Counted from the first letter of the stretch, positions 10,560 through 22,764 are shown. The stretch is 64,000 nucleotides of DNA from Wurfbainia villosa (GCA_025175895.1 CM045991.1:77053174-77117173), one strand, 5' to 3'. Numbers and translations: made by a program. The notes: generated by a model not told the origin, from the sequence alone.

Positions 10560-11954
10560 GTACCTGCATATCCTCACATCTCCTCTATCGATGATCTCTC
10601 GAATGAGATGGAGCGCCCCGCGATATGTGTTTGGTCCATTGATGTGATCGAGGTTCCTTAGCACTGCTAGCCCCATTGTTGTCACAATAGAGGTCTATTG
10701 GATCTGCAATGCTAGGAACTACCCCAAGTTCAGCGATGAACTTGCGAGCCAACAGCCTCCTTTCTTTGCATCGATCGACGCAGCAATATACTACTGCTTT
10801 GTAGAATCGCAAGCGTGTCCTGCTTGAACTCTTCCGACTCACAGCTCCACCATTCGCAAAATACATACCCCGATTGCGATCTATAGTCATCCTTATGCAT
10901 TTGGAAGCTTGCATCACTATAACCCTTCTGATTAGCTCCTCATTGCCTCAAATATCGAAATATTCTTTCGTTCTTCGTAAGTATTTAAGAATATTTTTAT
11001 TGCTATCGATGACTTTCACGGATCCGATGAGTATCTACTCGTCATGCTCAAAGCATACGAGGCGTCGGACAGTACAAAGCATATGGCGTACATGATAGAC
11101 CCTATGGCGGATGCATAAGGGATCTTATCCATGCGATCTCTCTCCTCCTTAGAAGAGGGACATTGAGTCTTGAAGACTCACACCATGTGATAAAGGCGAA
11201 ATCCTTTCTTGGAATTTTGCATAGCAAAGCGATCTAGCACTTTATCAATGTATGTACTGACTTAGGCCAAGTAATCTTTTAGATCTATCTCTATAGATCT
11301 TGATGCCTAGAATATGGCGCTTCACCTAAGTCTTTCATCGAAACAATTCCCTAACCACATCTTCACATGGGTGAGGGAATATCATTTCGATGAGAAGTAT
11401 GTCATCTACATACAAGACAAGAAATACAACTGTGCTCACACTATTTCTCTTGTAGACACAATGTTCATCTTCATTCTTGATGAAATCAAACTCCTTGATT
11501 GCATCATCGAATCGAAGATTCCAGCTTCGAGAGGCTTGCTTTAGTCCATAAATGGACCTTTGCGGTTGCATACCTTTCGAGGATGCTTTGGATCTTCAAA
11601 ACCCTGAGGTTGTGTCATGTACACATCCTCGAGTAGCTTTCCATTCAGAAAAGCGGTTTTGACATCCATCTGCCAGATCTCATAATCGTGGTAGGCTGCA
11701 ATAGCAAGTATGATCCTAATGGATTTAAGCATCGCAACTGGTGAAAAGGTTTCATCATAGTCAATACCATGAATTTGTTTGAATCCTTTAGCCACCAATC
11801 TACCTTTATAGGTATGCTTATTACCATCCATGTCAGTCTTTACTTTAAAGACCCACTTACACCCAATGGGTTTTACCCCTTCAGGTGGATCAACCAAAGT
11901 CCATACTTGGTTAGTGTACATGGATTCCATTTGGATCTCATGGCCTCTAGCCAT
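10560..11954 (-). pseudogene. Reverse transcriptase and RNase H of element A, frameshifted
   Basis: From 11954 the frame reads RGHEIQMESMYTNQVWTLVDPPEGVKPIGCKWVFK and runs through QMDVKTAFLNG, the start of the copia RT domain. A second frame (11571-11335) has IYGLKQASRSW and the intact catalytic FLVLYVDDILL. Further breaks follow. RNase H remnants (KFIAELGVVPSIADPIDLYCDNNGA, about 10760-10670) are out of frame, and the TEAEY motif is lost in a damaged stretch (10750-10830). The enzyme copied element RNA into DNA. No intact product is possible from the sequence as given. Confidence 0.75.
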
Positions 11955-12179
11955 TTCTCGAATCTGGGCTCATCATAGCTTCTTGATAGGATGTAGGCTC
12001 GTCAAGATCGACAAGCAATACCTCAGATTGTCGGTCAAGAGAAAAGAATATCTCTCGGGTTGGCAGCGGATCCTATCGGATCTCTGAAGAGGTTGGTCTA
12101 CTTGAGCAGTGTTTGCTCCACAACTCTTTGGGCAACAATTTCCTCATCCACAACACTTTGTGGTTCTGTTCATTTTCCA

Positions 12180-13500
12180 TCGAAGCCTTAGTGTTATCTT
12201 CATCTTGAACTTCTTCAAGATGAATTTTACTCCCACTAGTTTTTCTAGAAATAAATTCTCTTTCTAGAAAGAAGCGGCATTTGCAACAAACACCTTGCCA
12301 AGTGTGGGATTGTAAAGTAATATCCCTTAGTTTCCTTGGGATATCCTACAAAATAACACTTATCGATTTGGGTCCTAGTTTATCGAGACTTGGCGTCTAA
12401 CATAAGCTTCACAACCCCAAATCTTTATAAAGACATTTTGGGACTCTTCGATCCATATCGTATATGGTGTCTTTTCTGGCTTTTGATGGGACGCGATTAA
12501 GTGTAAAAGCGGTGTCTCTAGAGCTAGTCCCCAAAGGAAGTAGGTAGATCGATCTGGCTCATCATTGATCGTACCATATCTAATAGAGTACGATTTCTCC
12601 TCTCGGATACACCATTCCATTGTGGTGTTTGGTGGAGTGAGTTGAGATATTATCCCACACTCACCAGTGATCACGAAACTCTTGACTAAGGTATTCACCA
12701 CCTCGATCCGATCGAAGTAGCTTAACACGCTTACCAAGTTGGTTTTGTACTTCATTCTTGAATGCTTTGAACTTTTCAAAGGATTGACTTATGTCTCATC
12801 AAATATAAGTAGCCAATCTACTCATATCATCGCTGAAAGTAATAAAGTATTTATAGCCTCCTCTGGCCGACATTGAAAGGGCCACATACATCGATGTATG
12901 AGTCCTAACAAGTCCGCTCGCCATGTCCACTAAATGGAGTTTTAGTCATCTTTCCTAAAAGACAAGATTCGCATACCTCATATGATTCAAAATCAAATGA
13001 GTCCAATAATCCATCTTTATGGAGTTGGGATATCGTTTTCATTTATGTGACCTAGGCGGCGATGCGGAGATATGTTTGGTTCAAATCATTCGAATTGAAC
13101 CGTTACGTAATTACGTTAAATATTGTGTATTCTAAATCTAGAACATAGAGACCATTCATAAGTGGTGCATTACAATAGAACATTTCATTCAAATAAATGG
13201 AACAACATTTGTCCTTTATTATAAAAGAAAAGTTTTTCTTATCTAAACAAGATACAGAAATTATGTTCTTTGTCAATGCAGGTACATATAAGCACTCCTC
13301 TAGTTCTAAGATAAGCCCAGTGGGCAAAGACAAAGAATATGTTCCTACAGCTACAGCAGCAACTTTTGCGCTATTGCCTACTCGTAGGTCCACATCGCTT
13401 TTTGCCATTAGTCTACTATTTCTCAGTCCCTGCACATTAGTACAAATGTGAGATGCACATCCGGTATCTAATACCCATGTAGAAGAAATAGATAGATTAA
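12180..13500 (-). pseudogene. Protease and integrase of element A, frameshifted
   Basis: The protease motif WVLDTGCASH lies at about 13480-13450 with its catalytic Asp (codon 13466-13468). The frame 13435-13103 continues as LRVGNSAKVAAVAVGTY and a LYVPALTKNIISVSCLD segment typical of copia protease and pre-integrase. Integrase follows in pieces: VVNTLVKSFVITGECGI (12700s), then ETPLLHLIASHQKPEKTPYTIW and KIWGCEAYVRR (12540-12375). The first integrase catalytic residues fall in unreadable stretches. Confidence 0.7.
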
Positions 13501-13574
13501 CTTCTATAAGTATACCGGGCGAAGTCCCACTTCTTTTCTTCTTTACTTCCTCAGAGGTAGACTTTGCGGTTCGC

Positions 13575-14299
13575 TTCCGGTGTCGATCTCACGCAATGGA
13601 AGCGATCCCTTCCTTAGGTACTTTACCTTTACCCTTTGAAGTGGATGAATTGGCCTTGCCTTTGGCTTGGGTCTTACCCTTGCCTTTGCGCTTACCTTTG
13701 CCCTTCTTGACCATTAGTACGTTACTAACTTTCTTTTTGAGATTTGGTTCAGCAGTTCTTAACATGCTGAGAATCTCAGGCAAAGGATTATCAATTTCAT
13801 TCATGTTATAATTCATGACGAATTGATTATATGCTTCCGGCAACGATTGCAGGATAACATCGGTTGCCAATTCTTGTCTCAGTGGAAAACCTAGTCTTTC
13901 AAGGTTCTCAACGTACCCAATCATTTTGAGTACGTGAGTTCCTACAGGTGTTCCTTCTTGCATCTTGCATGCAAAAAGAGCCTTAGACACTTCAAAACGC
14001 TCATGCCTGGCTTGTCCTTGATATAGTTGTTTCAAATGCTCAACCATATCATAGGCATCCATGTTCTCATGTTGCTTTTGAAGCTCAGAGTTCATGGTTG
14101 CAAGCATAAGGCATGACACATCTAATGCGTCATCTTGATGCTTCTTATAAGCATCCTTTCAAGACGAGTGGCGCGGGGCGTGTATTTCGTGGGTAGACTG
14201 CTCTAGGACATACGGTTATGCGTTCTTGCTTGAGGATAATCCTCAAGTTCCTATACTACCAAGAAAGTTCGCTCCATTGAGCTTGTCCTTCTCGGACAT
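13575..14299 (-). pseudogene. Gag of element A
   Basis: The start at 14299 gives MSEKDKLNGANFL, the usual copia Gag opening. The expected D-W-Y-R-N segment is then disrupted where a GACTGG codon pair is replaced (about 14255). From 14119 the frame is open for 176 residues (LMLATMNSELQKQHENMDAYDMVEHL, ...RHERFEVSKALFACKMQEGTPV) and ends in a Lys/Gly-rich tail. A zinc-knuckle remnant (CFHCG...RHRKR) follows in another frame at 13595-13550. It forms the element's capsid. The protein resembles the Gag of the M array. Confidence 0.7.
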
Positions 14300-15509
14300 C
14301 GCAAGTTGAGGGGGTGTGTCGTGTTAGATGACATGGTGATCTACAACAATAAAATGCAAAATTAAGTATCATACCTAAGTCATTTAATTAGGCCTTTAAT
14401 TAAATGAGGCTCCCACTAAATTCTCATAGCTTTGATATGAGCTAATCATTGATGTAGGCAAACACTATTTAGCTATAAATTTATATGGGATAAAGATCCA
14501 CATCATAATTCGTCTTGAGTTAGCTTTGGCTAATCGCCCAAGACGTAGTATGATTAGGTAGGCAATCTTTTGCCAATTACATCTGATGTAACTCTTTAAT
14601 AGCTTTGGTTAAGTTTAGATTAGTTTAGTGTTTATTCCTAAAGGCTTCGGTGTGGCGAGGCACAGGGGCCTTCTTGGATATCGACAACGACCACTTCTAA
14701 GACAAAGCCGATGTTGGAAATCACATAAAACTAATTTTAAAACTTATGCTCAAAGCTAATATATGCCTCTACTTTCTTAACTAATTAAGAAAAACTTAAT
14801 TAAGTCTTAACAAAGTTTGATAGCGGGACATCACGATTGTCCACTCGCACTCTTCCAAGATAAAATGCATTGCTTTGCTTTGGCAAACCCAATAACAAAT
14901 GATCGAGGAAGTAGTGAGTACCAAACTTTGGTAGGCATATCGTATTTGACTTATTAAGATATAAACTTAAACATGCATCACATACATATTAGCATACATC
15001 ACATATAAGCTAAATTAACATGCATCACATACAAGTTAAACTAAGTGTGTCATGGTTATGACCCTTATTCTACAATCTTCTCAAGCCAATGAGAAGATTG
15101 ATTGGTCAACCTAGGGATAGCATCTTCTCCCAAGTGCTTCCTTTTGGTTGTCTTGTGTTGTTGACTTCCTCCTTGTAACATTATCTTCCAATGGACCCTC
15201 CATCTTTGTTGTATATTACAAAAGGAGAAATACTCGAGTTACATTCGAGTCTAAAGCTAATTTTACAACAAGAATTTTAGGAGAAAGGCATGACACGCAG
15301 GTCGTATTAAGAATTACAACACACAATCACAAACTTTTTGGGACTAGGCCATAACCATGCACCATGTCAATTTTAACTTTTAAAAGACATCGGATATTTT
15401 ATTATGTTTGAAAATTTGCTAATGCAATTATCAACTCATAATAAAATTCATCCTACTTCTATATCGTATATAAAATAGAGAAAAACTATTTTTATACGAT
15501 CTTTATAAG
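14300..15509 (-). other. Untranslated leader of element A
   Basis: About 1.2 kb between the primer site and gag with no supportable gene. It is AT-rich, with short near-repeats such as AACATGCATCACATACA (14970-15030). Confidence 0.6.
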
Positions 15510-15523
15510 TGGCTCTGATACCA
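15510..15523 (-). promoter_or_regulatory. Primer binding site of element A
   Basis: Minus-strand TGGTATCAGAGCCA directly inside the 5' LTR, a full match to the plant initiator-Met-tRNA type site. Confidence 0.85.
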
Positions 15524-17405
15524 TCAGAGGGATTTCTATATGCCAAATAGCATATGTGCAACGGAAAAATTAGGATCCCTTCCTAGTGATCCTTGCGAAA
15601 GAAAACCTCGTACAAAATAAATTTCTCTAAAACCAAACCTATCTTATAGGAGAGGATTACCTTTGTTGCGTGCCATTGTTAATCCCATTTTTCCTTTTGG
15701 TTTGTTGGATCTTTAGCATGTTCAAATGTCCGTGCCTCTATACGTATCCACACGAGCAAGCTCTTGTCTCACAAAAGAAAAACTAGAAGGGCTCTCCTTT
15801 ACTTCTTGCTAGAGAAGTCCCTAAAGGAGAGGAAGCTAGGGAAAAAGAGAAGGGAAGAAGAAGACTACTCTTCTTGCTAGCCTACACTCACAAAACCACA
15901 CAACCAAAGCTTCCACCAAGCTCTCAAGATCTCACACAACCACAATCTCACTTTTGGCCGGCCACTCCATGGAGTCTTTTATAGGGTTGGAAAAACCCTT
16001 TCACCTCCTACCATTCAATGCAATCCATTGCATTGAGACACCTTGTTTGGCCGGCCACTTTAAGGAGACAAAAACCACTTTGTCTCCTTCCACCTTATCT
16101 AGCTTAGGTGGCATGATTATGTGGCATGCTTGTGTGGCATTCATGCATGTTGAATTAATCTTATTAATTCAATAAGCCCACCTTATCTAGCTCAGGTGGC
16201 ATGCTTATGTGGCATGCTTGTGTGGCATTCATGCATGTTGAATTAATCTTATTAATTCAATAAGCTTATGTTATCATATTGAATTAATCTCATTAAATCA
16301 ATAAGGTAACATATTGAATTAATCTCATTAAATCAATAAGCTAAAATTCTCATTAAGCTTAAAGTCCAAAAACCATTTTGTACTTAAGCTTATTCCCAAA
16401 TTATTCTAGTCAAACTAGAATGCACTAATTCTTCTAATCATCATGCTCTTTGTGTGTGACCCTATAGGCTCTCATAACGTTGGCAGTGGATTTAAACTCT
16501 TTTAGATACACAAGCAATGAGCGGCATCTAGCAATACATCATTGCTACCCAAGTTACGAAATAAGTCAAGATCCGACTAACCTTTCCGTGACTACTATAA
16601 TGTATGACCGTGTCCTTCTATCCTTGATATCAGATTGACCAATGAGGCATAGACCGTGTCATCCTCGATCAATCTATGTGTTTCTTGATCCCTGAGTAAA
16701 CTAACTCAAACAAATGAGCTCAATATCTCATATTGACTCATTTGAGCATGGCCATGGGTTTTAGTAGTTCTACTCAATCAAGGGGCCCACCGATATCACT
16801 CTCGTCATATGAGAGGGATAGATCCCATCTACATCACTCACATCCCTCCGCATAATTTGTTATATACCCAGTAATCGCCTTTATGGTCCACCCTGTTACG
16901 GGTGACGTTTGATGATACCAAAGTACATAATTCCTTATGTAGGGAACCGTAGTGACTTCAGGTTCGAGGACTATTCATACCAATAGTCACATGAGAAAGT
17001 TTATGACACTCATATAATGATCCATGAAACTTTCTCATAGCGGGTCAGTTCAGTATATATTCTCTAATATATACCCATGTGTCAACTTGATATCATATAT
17101 CCATGACTTGTGAGATCAAGTCATCAATCGACCTACATGCTAGTCTTTATGTATTAATATTGCCCTTGCATATTAATACTTGACTAGGAACATTTAGGAA
17201 AGTGTTCTCTACAGCCTCTCATAATCAATTCTGCCAATTGATGTGCTGTAGATAAGAACCTACTTTTCTAGGGCATTATTATATTTATTTTAGCTGGCAC
17301 AAGCAAGATTTAAATATAATAACCAATCCTTTGCCTTTATTGAATATGATACAAAATGTTCCCTTTTCAACCATCACATGATTGGCTCTAGGGCTATAAC
17401 TAACA
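15524..17405 (-). repeat. 5' LTR of element A
   Basis: 1882 bp. Its outer end is AACTAACA, followed by target copy ACAAC. The inner end (TCAGAGGG at 15524) differs from the TGTAGGG of the other LTR. It carries a TATA box at 15976-15983 and the palindromic TTGAATTAAT block at 16150-16345. Confidence 0.85.
15976..15983 (-). promoter_or_regulatory. TATA box, 5' LTR of A
   Basis: Minus-strand TATAAAAG, the likely promoter of element A. Confidence 0.6.
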
Positions 17406-17570
17406 ACAACTTCATCAAACAATTAGGAGGCATGAGCATACTAGCATAAATAGCATAAGTATTTCATAACACACTAATCATCAACATACCCACGTAATAA
17501 AACATAAGCATGGCATGAGATTTACATAAGCATGCTAAACATAATTAAATCTAAGCATGGCATAAATTAA

Positions 17571-17935
17571 ACATAAGCATTCATGACGTCATCAATCCTA
17601 AACATGCATAAAGGACATAATCATAAGCATTCTTAAACTAGAACATAAGCATTCATAATTTCATAAATCCTGAACATGCATCAAGGACATAATCATAAGC
17701 ATTCTTAAACTTGAACATAAGCATTCACAATTTCATAAATCCTAAACATGCATCAAGGACATAATCATAAGCATTCTTAAACTTGAACATAAGCATTCAC
17801 AATTTCATAAATCCTAAACATGCATCAAGGACATAATCATAAGCATTCTTAAACTTGAACATAAGCATTCACAATTTCATAAATCCTAAACATGCATCAA
17901 GGACCTAATCATAAGCATTCTTAAACTTCATACAA
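17571..17935. repeat. 72-bp tandem array in solo LTR S
   Basis: Five copies of a 72-bp unit containing AACATAAGCATTCACAATTT and CATGCATCAAGGACATAATC. The period was measured from repeated TTGAACATAAGC at 17711 and 17783. The outer copies are more diverged. Confidence 0.85.
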
Positions 17936-18216
17936 GTCCCTTCTTTTCAAAACATATACATATAGGTACTTCAACATAATCATAACTTGAATGGGGGGCC
18001 CCAGGTTAAGAACCACATAAAGCGCGTTCCCTAATAGGCTGGGGTAGCGAGCCACCAGACCTACTAGAGCAAGACCTCTTACGTCTTACCAGGGCAAGAC
18101 CTCTTACGTCTTCTTATGTCCCTTGGATTTGATTAACGACCACCTAACGGGTCGGGTACTTAACCTCTTACAAAGTAAAATACTTAATTTTCTTTCCTTT
18201 CTTTCTTGTCATATCA

Positions 18217-18487
18217 TAAAGAATGCTCTTAATCCCCCACCAAAAAGGGAAGCATCTCCGTCTTATCTTATCATAAGGAGAGCTCTTAATCCCTACTTGA
18301 AAGGGAAGCATCTCCATCTTATCTTATCATAAGGAGAGCTCTTAATCCCTACTTGAAAGGGAAGCATCTTCATCTTATCTTATCATAAGGAGAGCTCTTA
18401 ATCCCTACTTGAAAGGGAAGCATCTCCATCTTATCTTATCATAAGGAGAGCTCTTAATCCCTACATGAAAGGGAAGCATCTCTTAGA
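18217..18487. repeat. 56-bp tandem array in solo LTR S
   Basis: About five copies of a 56-bp unit with AAGGAGAGCTCTTAATCCCT and GGGAAGCATCTCCATC. The period of 56 comes from 18275 and 18331. Confidence 0.85.
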
Positions 18488-18529
18488 CATGTCATAACAT
18501 ATATGCATTCATAACTTAAGAGTAGAAAA

Positions 18530-18742
18530 GCATAATCATATTCATCACAGCATAATTCATGGCATATTAAAAATCATAAACATATTCATCACATAGGCAT
18601 AATTCATGACATATTAAAATCATAAACATATTCATCACATATAGGCATAATTCATGACATATGAAAATCATAAACAAATTCATCACATGGGCATAATTCA
18701 TGGCATATTAAAAATCATAAACATATTCATCACATAGGCATA
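18530..18742. repeat. 46-48-bp tandem array in solo LTR S
   Basis: Four to five copies of a unit with CATAAACATATTCATCACAT and GGCATAATTCATG. Confidence 0.8.
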
Positions 18743-18754
18743 CAACATATCCTA

Positions 18755-19430
18755 ATTTCCTAAGGGGTGTTTTCATGCCACCCTAGCCCAACAACCATTG
18801 TTGGCCTAAACTTATAGGGTACCAATTTCTTTATTTTTGTTACATAAACTCCTACATGAAGGCACACAACATAATATAACTTCATAAGGGGTGTTTTCAT
18901 GAAACCCTAACCCTAAAAACCAATGTTGGCCGAAACATGTAGGGTCCCAATTTCTTTATTTTTGTTACATAACAATCCTACAAAAAAATATCCTTAGAAT
19001 CATTTTCATGCAACCCTAGCCCCAAAAACCTTGGTTGGCCGAAACATGTAGGGGCTATAAGCTTGGATTTTTGTTCACCTAAAAATTCCTACATGAAGCA
19101 TATAACCTATAAAATATCCTTAGAATCATTTTCATGCAACCCTAGCCCCAAAAACCTTGGTTGGCCGAAACATGTAGGGGCTATAAGCTTGGATTTTTGG
19201 TCACCTAAAAATTCCTACATGAAGCATACAACCTATAAAATATCCTTAGAATCATTTTCATGCAACCCTAGCCCCAAAAACCTTGGTTGGCCGAAACATG
19301 TAGGCTATAAGCTTGGATTTTTGGTCACCTAAAAATTCCTACATGAAGCATACAACCTACAAAAATATCCTTAGAATCATTTTCATGCAACCCTAGCCCC
19401 AAAATCCTTGGTTGGCCGAAACTTATAAGG
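18755..19430. repeat. About 125-bp tandem array in solo LTR S
   Basis: About five copies of a unit containing CCTACATGAAGCATA, TTTTCATGCAACCCTAGCCC and TTGGTTGGCCGAAACATGTA. Spacing is 126 and 124 bp between 19088, 19214 and 19338; the first two copies are more diverged. Confidence 0.8.
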
Positions 19431-19944
19431 TATCTAGCATCATATTTCTTTCATGTATCATGTCCTACAAGAACAAATATACTGCAGGTGAGGGAATCTT
19501 ACATCCTTCGCTTTGCTCTGAGGGGGAAGATGACCTAAGGAAACAAAAACCTAGCCTTCTCCTTGCTTGAATGGGGTTCGGCCAAAGGATGAAGAGGGAG
19601 CCCTAGAATTCGGTGAGGAAGAAGAAGAGGAGGAGAAATGAAGTTTGGATAGCTCATGCCCCCTCATTCCCCCTATTTATTCATTTGAAGAGCCCCTTGA
19701 TCTCCCTTACACTTAACCATAATTTCCCTTATTCCTCTAATGATATAATCCTATTGGGCTTCTGGTTAGTGGGTGCATCTATAGGGCTTGGCTATCTCTA
19801 GAGGTTTGGGGTTCAATTCCTAGGCCTTGCATCTCTTTTTGGCTTATTTTCCTTTTATTTTAGAAAAGGCCCACATAAAACCCATCATCGTAAAGCCAAA
19901 AATTCTCATAAAATTTCTAGAAATTTTACGGGCGTTACACCTTA

Positions 19945-20250
19945 TGATTCAATCCTGTGGATTAGCGATATCTCTAACGTCAGGAGAGGTGTTGTCTACT
20001 CATCAAGAGATCAAGGGGTGTCTAATAGACTTTGACAGTCATACTCTTACCATGAATCTTCAAGTATTAGAAATGGTCGAATTTGGCATTATCCTTAGTA
20101 TGGACTAGTTGGCTACTTACCATGCAACCGTTGATTGTCAAGCAAGAGTAGTAACTTTCCAACTTTCGGATCAACCTGCATGGGAATTCATCAGTACTAA
20201 GGATAATGGTGTGTCTATCATTTCAGTAGTACATGCTCAAAAGATGTTAG
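19945..20250 (+). pseudogene. Ty3/gypsy element G1, part 2: protease end
   Basis: The plus-strand frame reads IQSCGLAISLTSGEVLSTHQEIKGCLIDF, then VEFGIILSMDWLATYHATVDC, the conserved second half of gypsy retropepsin (usual ILGMDWL..YHA.IDC). It joins part 1 across the CCTTA duplication. One stop (TAG) interrupts after MD in place of the usual Trp codon. The segment ends with ISVVHAQKMLV, the linker before RT, at the insertion point 20250, and resumes at about 31018. Confidence 0.7.
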
Positions 20251-20632
20251 TGTTGGTGCATTGGATAACTAAGGGTAAGATTTCAGGGGGAGGATACTAT
20301 AGATTCTCTTTTTGTCTGTTTGCCAAAGGGGGAGAGATAAGTTTAAGTTTAATAAGTTTAGGGTAGGAGGTAGAAATACTTAAACCTTTAAGTTCTAGAA
20401 GTTCTAAAATTCATGGCAAATCATTCTGAAATTCATGATAAAACTAATACAAACTCCCTTTGATAAATTCTGAAATGAGTTGCAAGTATATATCTTATTT
20501 GAATATGACATGAAAATACTATTGCACATCTTGATTTGAAGAAGTTCTAAAATACTAAAAATTCTATACAATTTTGAGAATATTATATTATAATTCCATC
20601 ACCATGTTGTCAAACATCAAAAAGGGGGAGGT
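20251..20632 (+). other. 3' interior with polypurine tract before LTR H
   Basis: No gene. It contains TTGCCAAAGGGGGAGAGA and ends with CATCAAAAAGGGGGAGGT, the polypurine tract next to LTR H. The layout equals the last bases of element X, so LTR H looks like a 3' LTR from this side. Confidence 0.55.
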
Positions 20633-20780
20633 TGTTGGTGCAAACCTGCAATCAGGCCCAAATGATATTTTGGTGTTTGACAAGGGTTTAAGTCAAGGTG
20701 ATAATTATGTGTTATCTCATCGGTTGGTTGAAATGTATTTTTAGGAAGTTCATTGTAGGTCGAGGACTGGATGCAAGGTA

Positions 20781-21030
20781 GTGAAGACCCGGATGAGGAG
20801 TCCTGGCAAGTGAAGACCCGGAAAAGGAGGCCTGGCATGAAGACTTGGACGAGGAGTCCTGGCATGAAGACCCAGACTAGGAGTCCTGGCAAGTGAAGAC
20901 CCGGATGAGGAGTCCTGACAAGTGAAGACTCGGACGAGGAGTCCTAGCAAGAAGACCCAGACGAGGAGTCTTGTCTTGAAGACCCGGACAAGAAGTCTTG
21001 GTGGATGAAGACCTGGAAGCAATTCTTGGC
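20781..21030 (+). repeat. Tandem array in LTR H
   Basis: About eight variants of a unit near 30 bp, GAAGACCCGGATGAGGAGTC plus CTGGCAAGT. The open frames through it (PGLLVWVF-type repeats on the minus strand) are products of the repeat, not genes. Confidence 0.75.
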
Positions 21031-21139
21031 ACAGAAGAACTATGAATAGTGATTCACAGGCATCAGGTAAATGGTACAGGGTAGACCCTATCTTAGGCGT
21101 GGTTTTAGCTCTAGACGAGTTGAAATGGTCAAGGGTCAA

Positions 21140-21665
21140 GGTAGTAGTCGAGGCAGCACCTCGATTGATTACCTCATAAGTCGAGGTGGCGCCTCGATTG
21201 GAAATTGCTACCCTAGATGAGTGCTGAGCTGAGCTCAGGACTAGTCTGACTTACCCAGTCGAGGCAGGGCCTTGACTAGGGCTTCTTTCAAATGAATAAA
21301 AGCAAGCCGCAATTGGTTGCCACCTCGACTGGGTCTGCATGTTCAGAGCAAACTCATATCCGTCGAGGTGGTGCCTCGACTGGTGCTTGGTTCAATCAAA
21401 CAAATGCAAGGTACTGTCGACTGCAAGCTCTACTGGAGTAGCTTAACTTATGCAGAAATCTATAGCAGTCGAGGCAACGCCTCGACTGCTGCTCTGTTCG
21501 ATTGAAACAGAAGTCATGTAGACACGATTGGAAGCTCGACTAAGGATTCTAGTCAAGGCATTGATCCATCGCCTCGACTGGATGTATGTTACAATGGATA
21601 GATAATTAATAATTAAGGAAGAAAACTTACCGTTGGAAGCCTAATCAAGTGCCAGTCGAGGCGAC
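21140..21665. repeat. Palindrome cluster GTCGAGGC..GCCTCGAC in LTR H
   Basis: At least six imperfect inverted repeats of the form AGTCGAGGCAACGCCTCGAC (about 21468-21487), with single arms between them, end some 40 bp before the TATA-like site at 21704. Confidence 0.65.
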
Positions 21666-22764
21666 TTGATTTCTTGGGTCGAAAAAGCCCTAATCGGGCT
21701 CGATTTAAAAGGTTTCTCCGGCTCTTTTCTTCTATCTCTCGAGATTACTGCTCATGAAAAATCTTGAAGCAATTCTCCAGTGATTTTTCCTTGATCCTTT
21801 AAATTCTAAACATCCTCAAAGGCAATCAAAGGAGTGAAGAGAAGAAGCCCTATTTGTAGGGATGTATACTGAAAAGTCTATCTTTTGTATGAACATCTTT
21901 ATTTTTAAATAAAAATCACATGATCATTGTTTGCATATTTTTATGGTTATGCAATATTGTCTAATACTTTACATTGTAGATAACATGGTGTGTGGTGTCA
22001 CACGGGAGATCATGTTATCGGCCCCTTGAAAAGTATAAGTAAAGACTCACAACCGAGATGACTTTGGCCAAACCATCGAAATGGTTGTAGTGTGATTTGG
22101 TATTGGTTTGTCTTGACCATAGAATCACACTAATGCACTTTGTGTGTATTGAGCAGGACCGACTTAGAGGTGATTCGATTTATTGCTAACTACATAATCG
22201 AATCGGACCTCATATATTATATTTTACATACTCTTAATCCAGATATAATAACGGGCACATATACTTAGTACTCATCTCTTTGATTTACCAATGGGCGAGA
22301 TTTATAGATTAAATCGATAGGATCGGTAAGTTGGGAGATGATATTACTTATATGGTGTGTCGTTGATTATAGGAGGATATCGTGTCCTATATATTAGGAT
22401 GATGATGTCCCCTTGAGGAGCTCATAAGGTTCATCATGTAAACCCTGCAGGAGGACTTGGTCTGGCATGATGAAAAGGTTGAGTGGTACTACTCAAGGAG
22501 TTAGATGTTGATTAATTAATGGTCAGTAAATTAATTAATCGATGGATATTCGAGATCTTAAACATGAGGAGAAAATGTACAAATAATATATGGAGCCCAT
22601 ATTATCATATGGGGGTTAGTGATGTAGATAGATGATGATCCTTTAGTGGATTGGATTATCATTAGTGGAACGGACTTTATGTGGGCTTGATCCATGGGTG
22701 GCCAAGATCCAACTCCTCCTCATGTTCCCTAATGTAGCCTATTGACACCTCATGAAGCTTAGAT

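Larger units (their letters stand above)
8594..17405 (-). mobile_element. Complete Ty1/copia element A
   Basis: An 8.8-kb element with LTRs at 8594-10439 and 15524-17405 and a perfect 5-bp target duplication ACAAC (8589-8593 and 17406-17410). On the minus strand the order is LTR, primer site, long leader, gag, protease, integrase, reverse transcriptase, RNase H, polypurine tract, LTR. This is the copia order. The two LTRs are near-identical over long stretches, which suggests a recent insertion. The polyprotein is broken many times, often at CAG or CTG sites, so part of the damage may be sequencing error. Confidence 0.88.
8086..19939 (-). mobile_element. Solo LTR of a Ty3/gypsy element (S), with copia element A inside
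   Basis: The ends are TGTAACGCCCG and CGGGCGTTACA, flanked by CCTTA at 8081-8085 and 19940-19944. Without element A and its duplicated target the LTR is about 3.0 kb. No interior or second LTR is present, so it is a solo LTR left by LTR-LTR recombination. The minus orientation is inferred from a TATA-like ATAAATAG near 19676 and from the usual start of such LTRs. The minus-strand head contains the 18-bp perfect palindrome AAAATTTCTAGAAATTTT (about 19909-19926). Four different tandem arrays occupy 17570-19430. The 8089-8593 part has no gene. Confidence 0.8.

Noticed and set aside
17571..18487. Regularly spaced repeats that might be taken for a CRISPR array
   Set aside because: The units are direct tandem copies without unique spacers, and lie in a plant gypsy LTR.
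19905..19930. Heat-shock-element-like TTTCTAGAAA palindrome in solo LTR S
   Set aside because: A single copy in the AT-rich LTR head. Such TTTCTAGAAA text is common near the start of these gypsy LTRs, and one site is not evidence of heat response.
20617..21139. Minus-strand frames with PGLLVWVF-type repeats
   Set aside because: They are a translation of the LTR H minisatellite, with no start context or family match.
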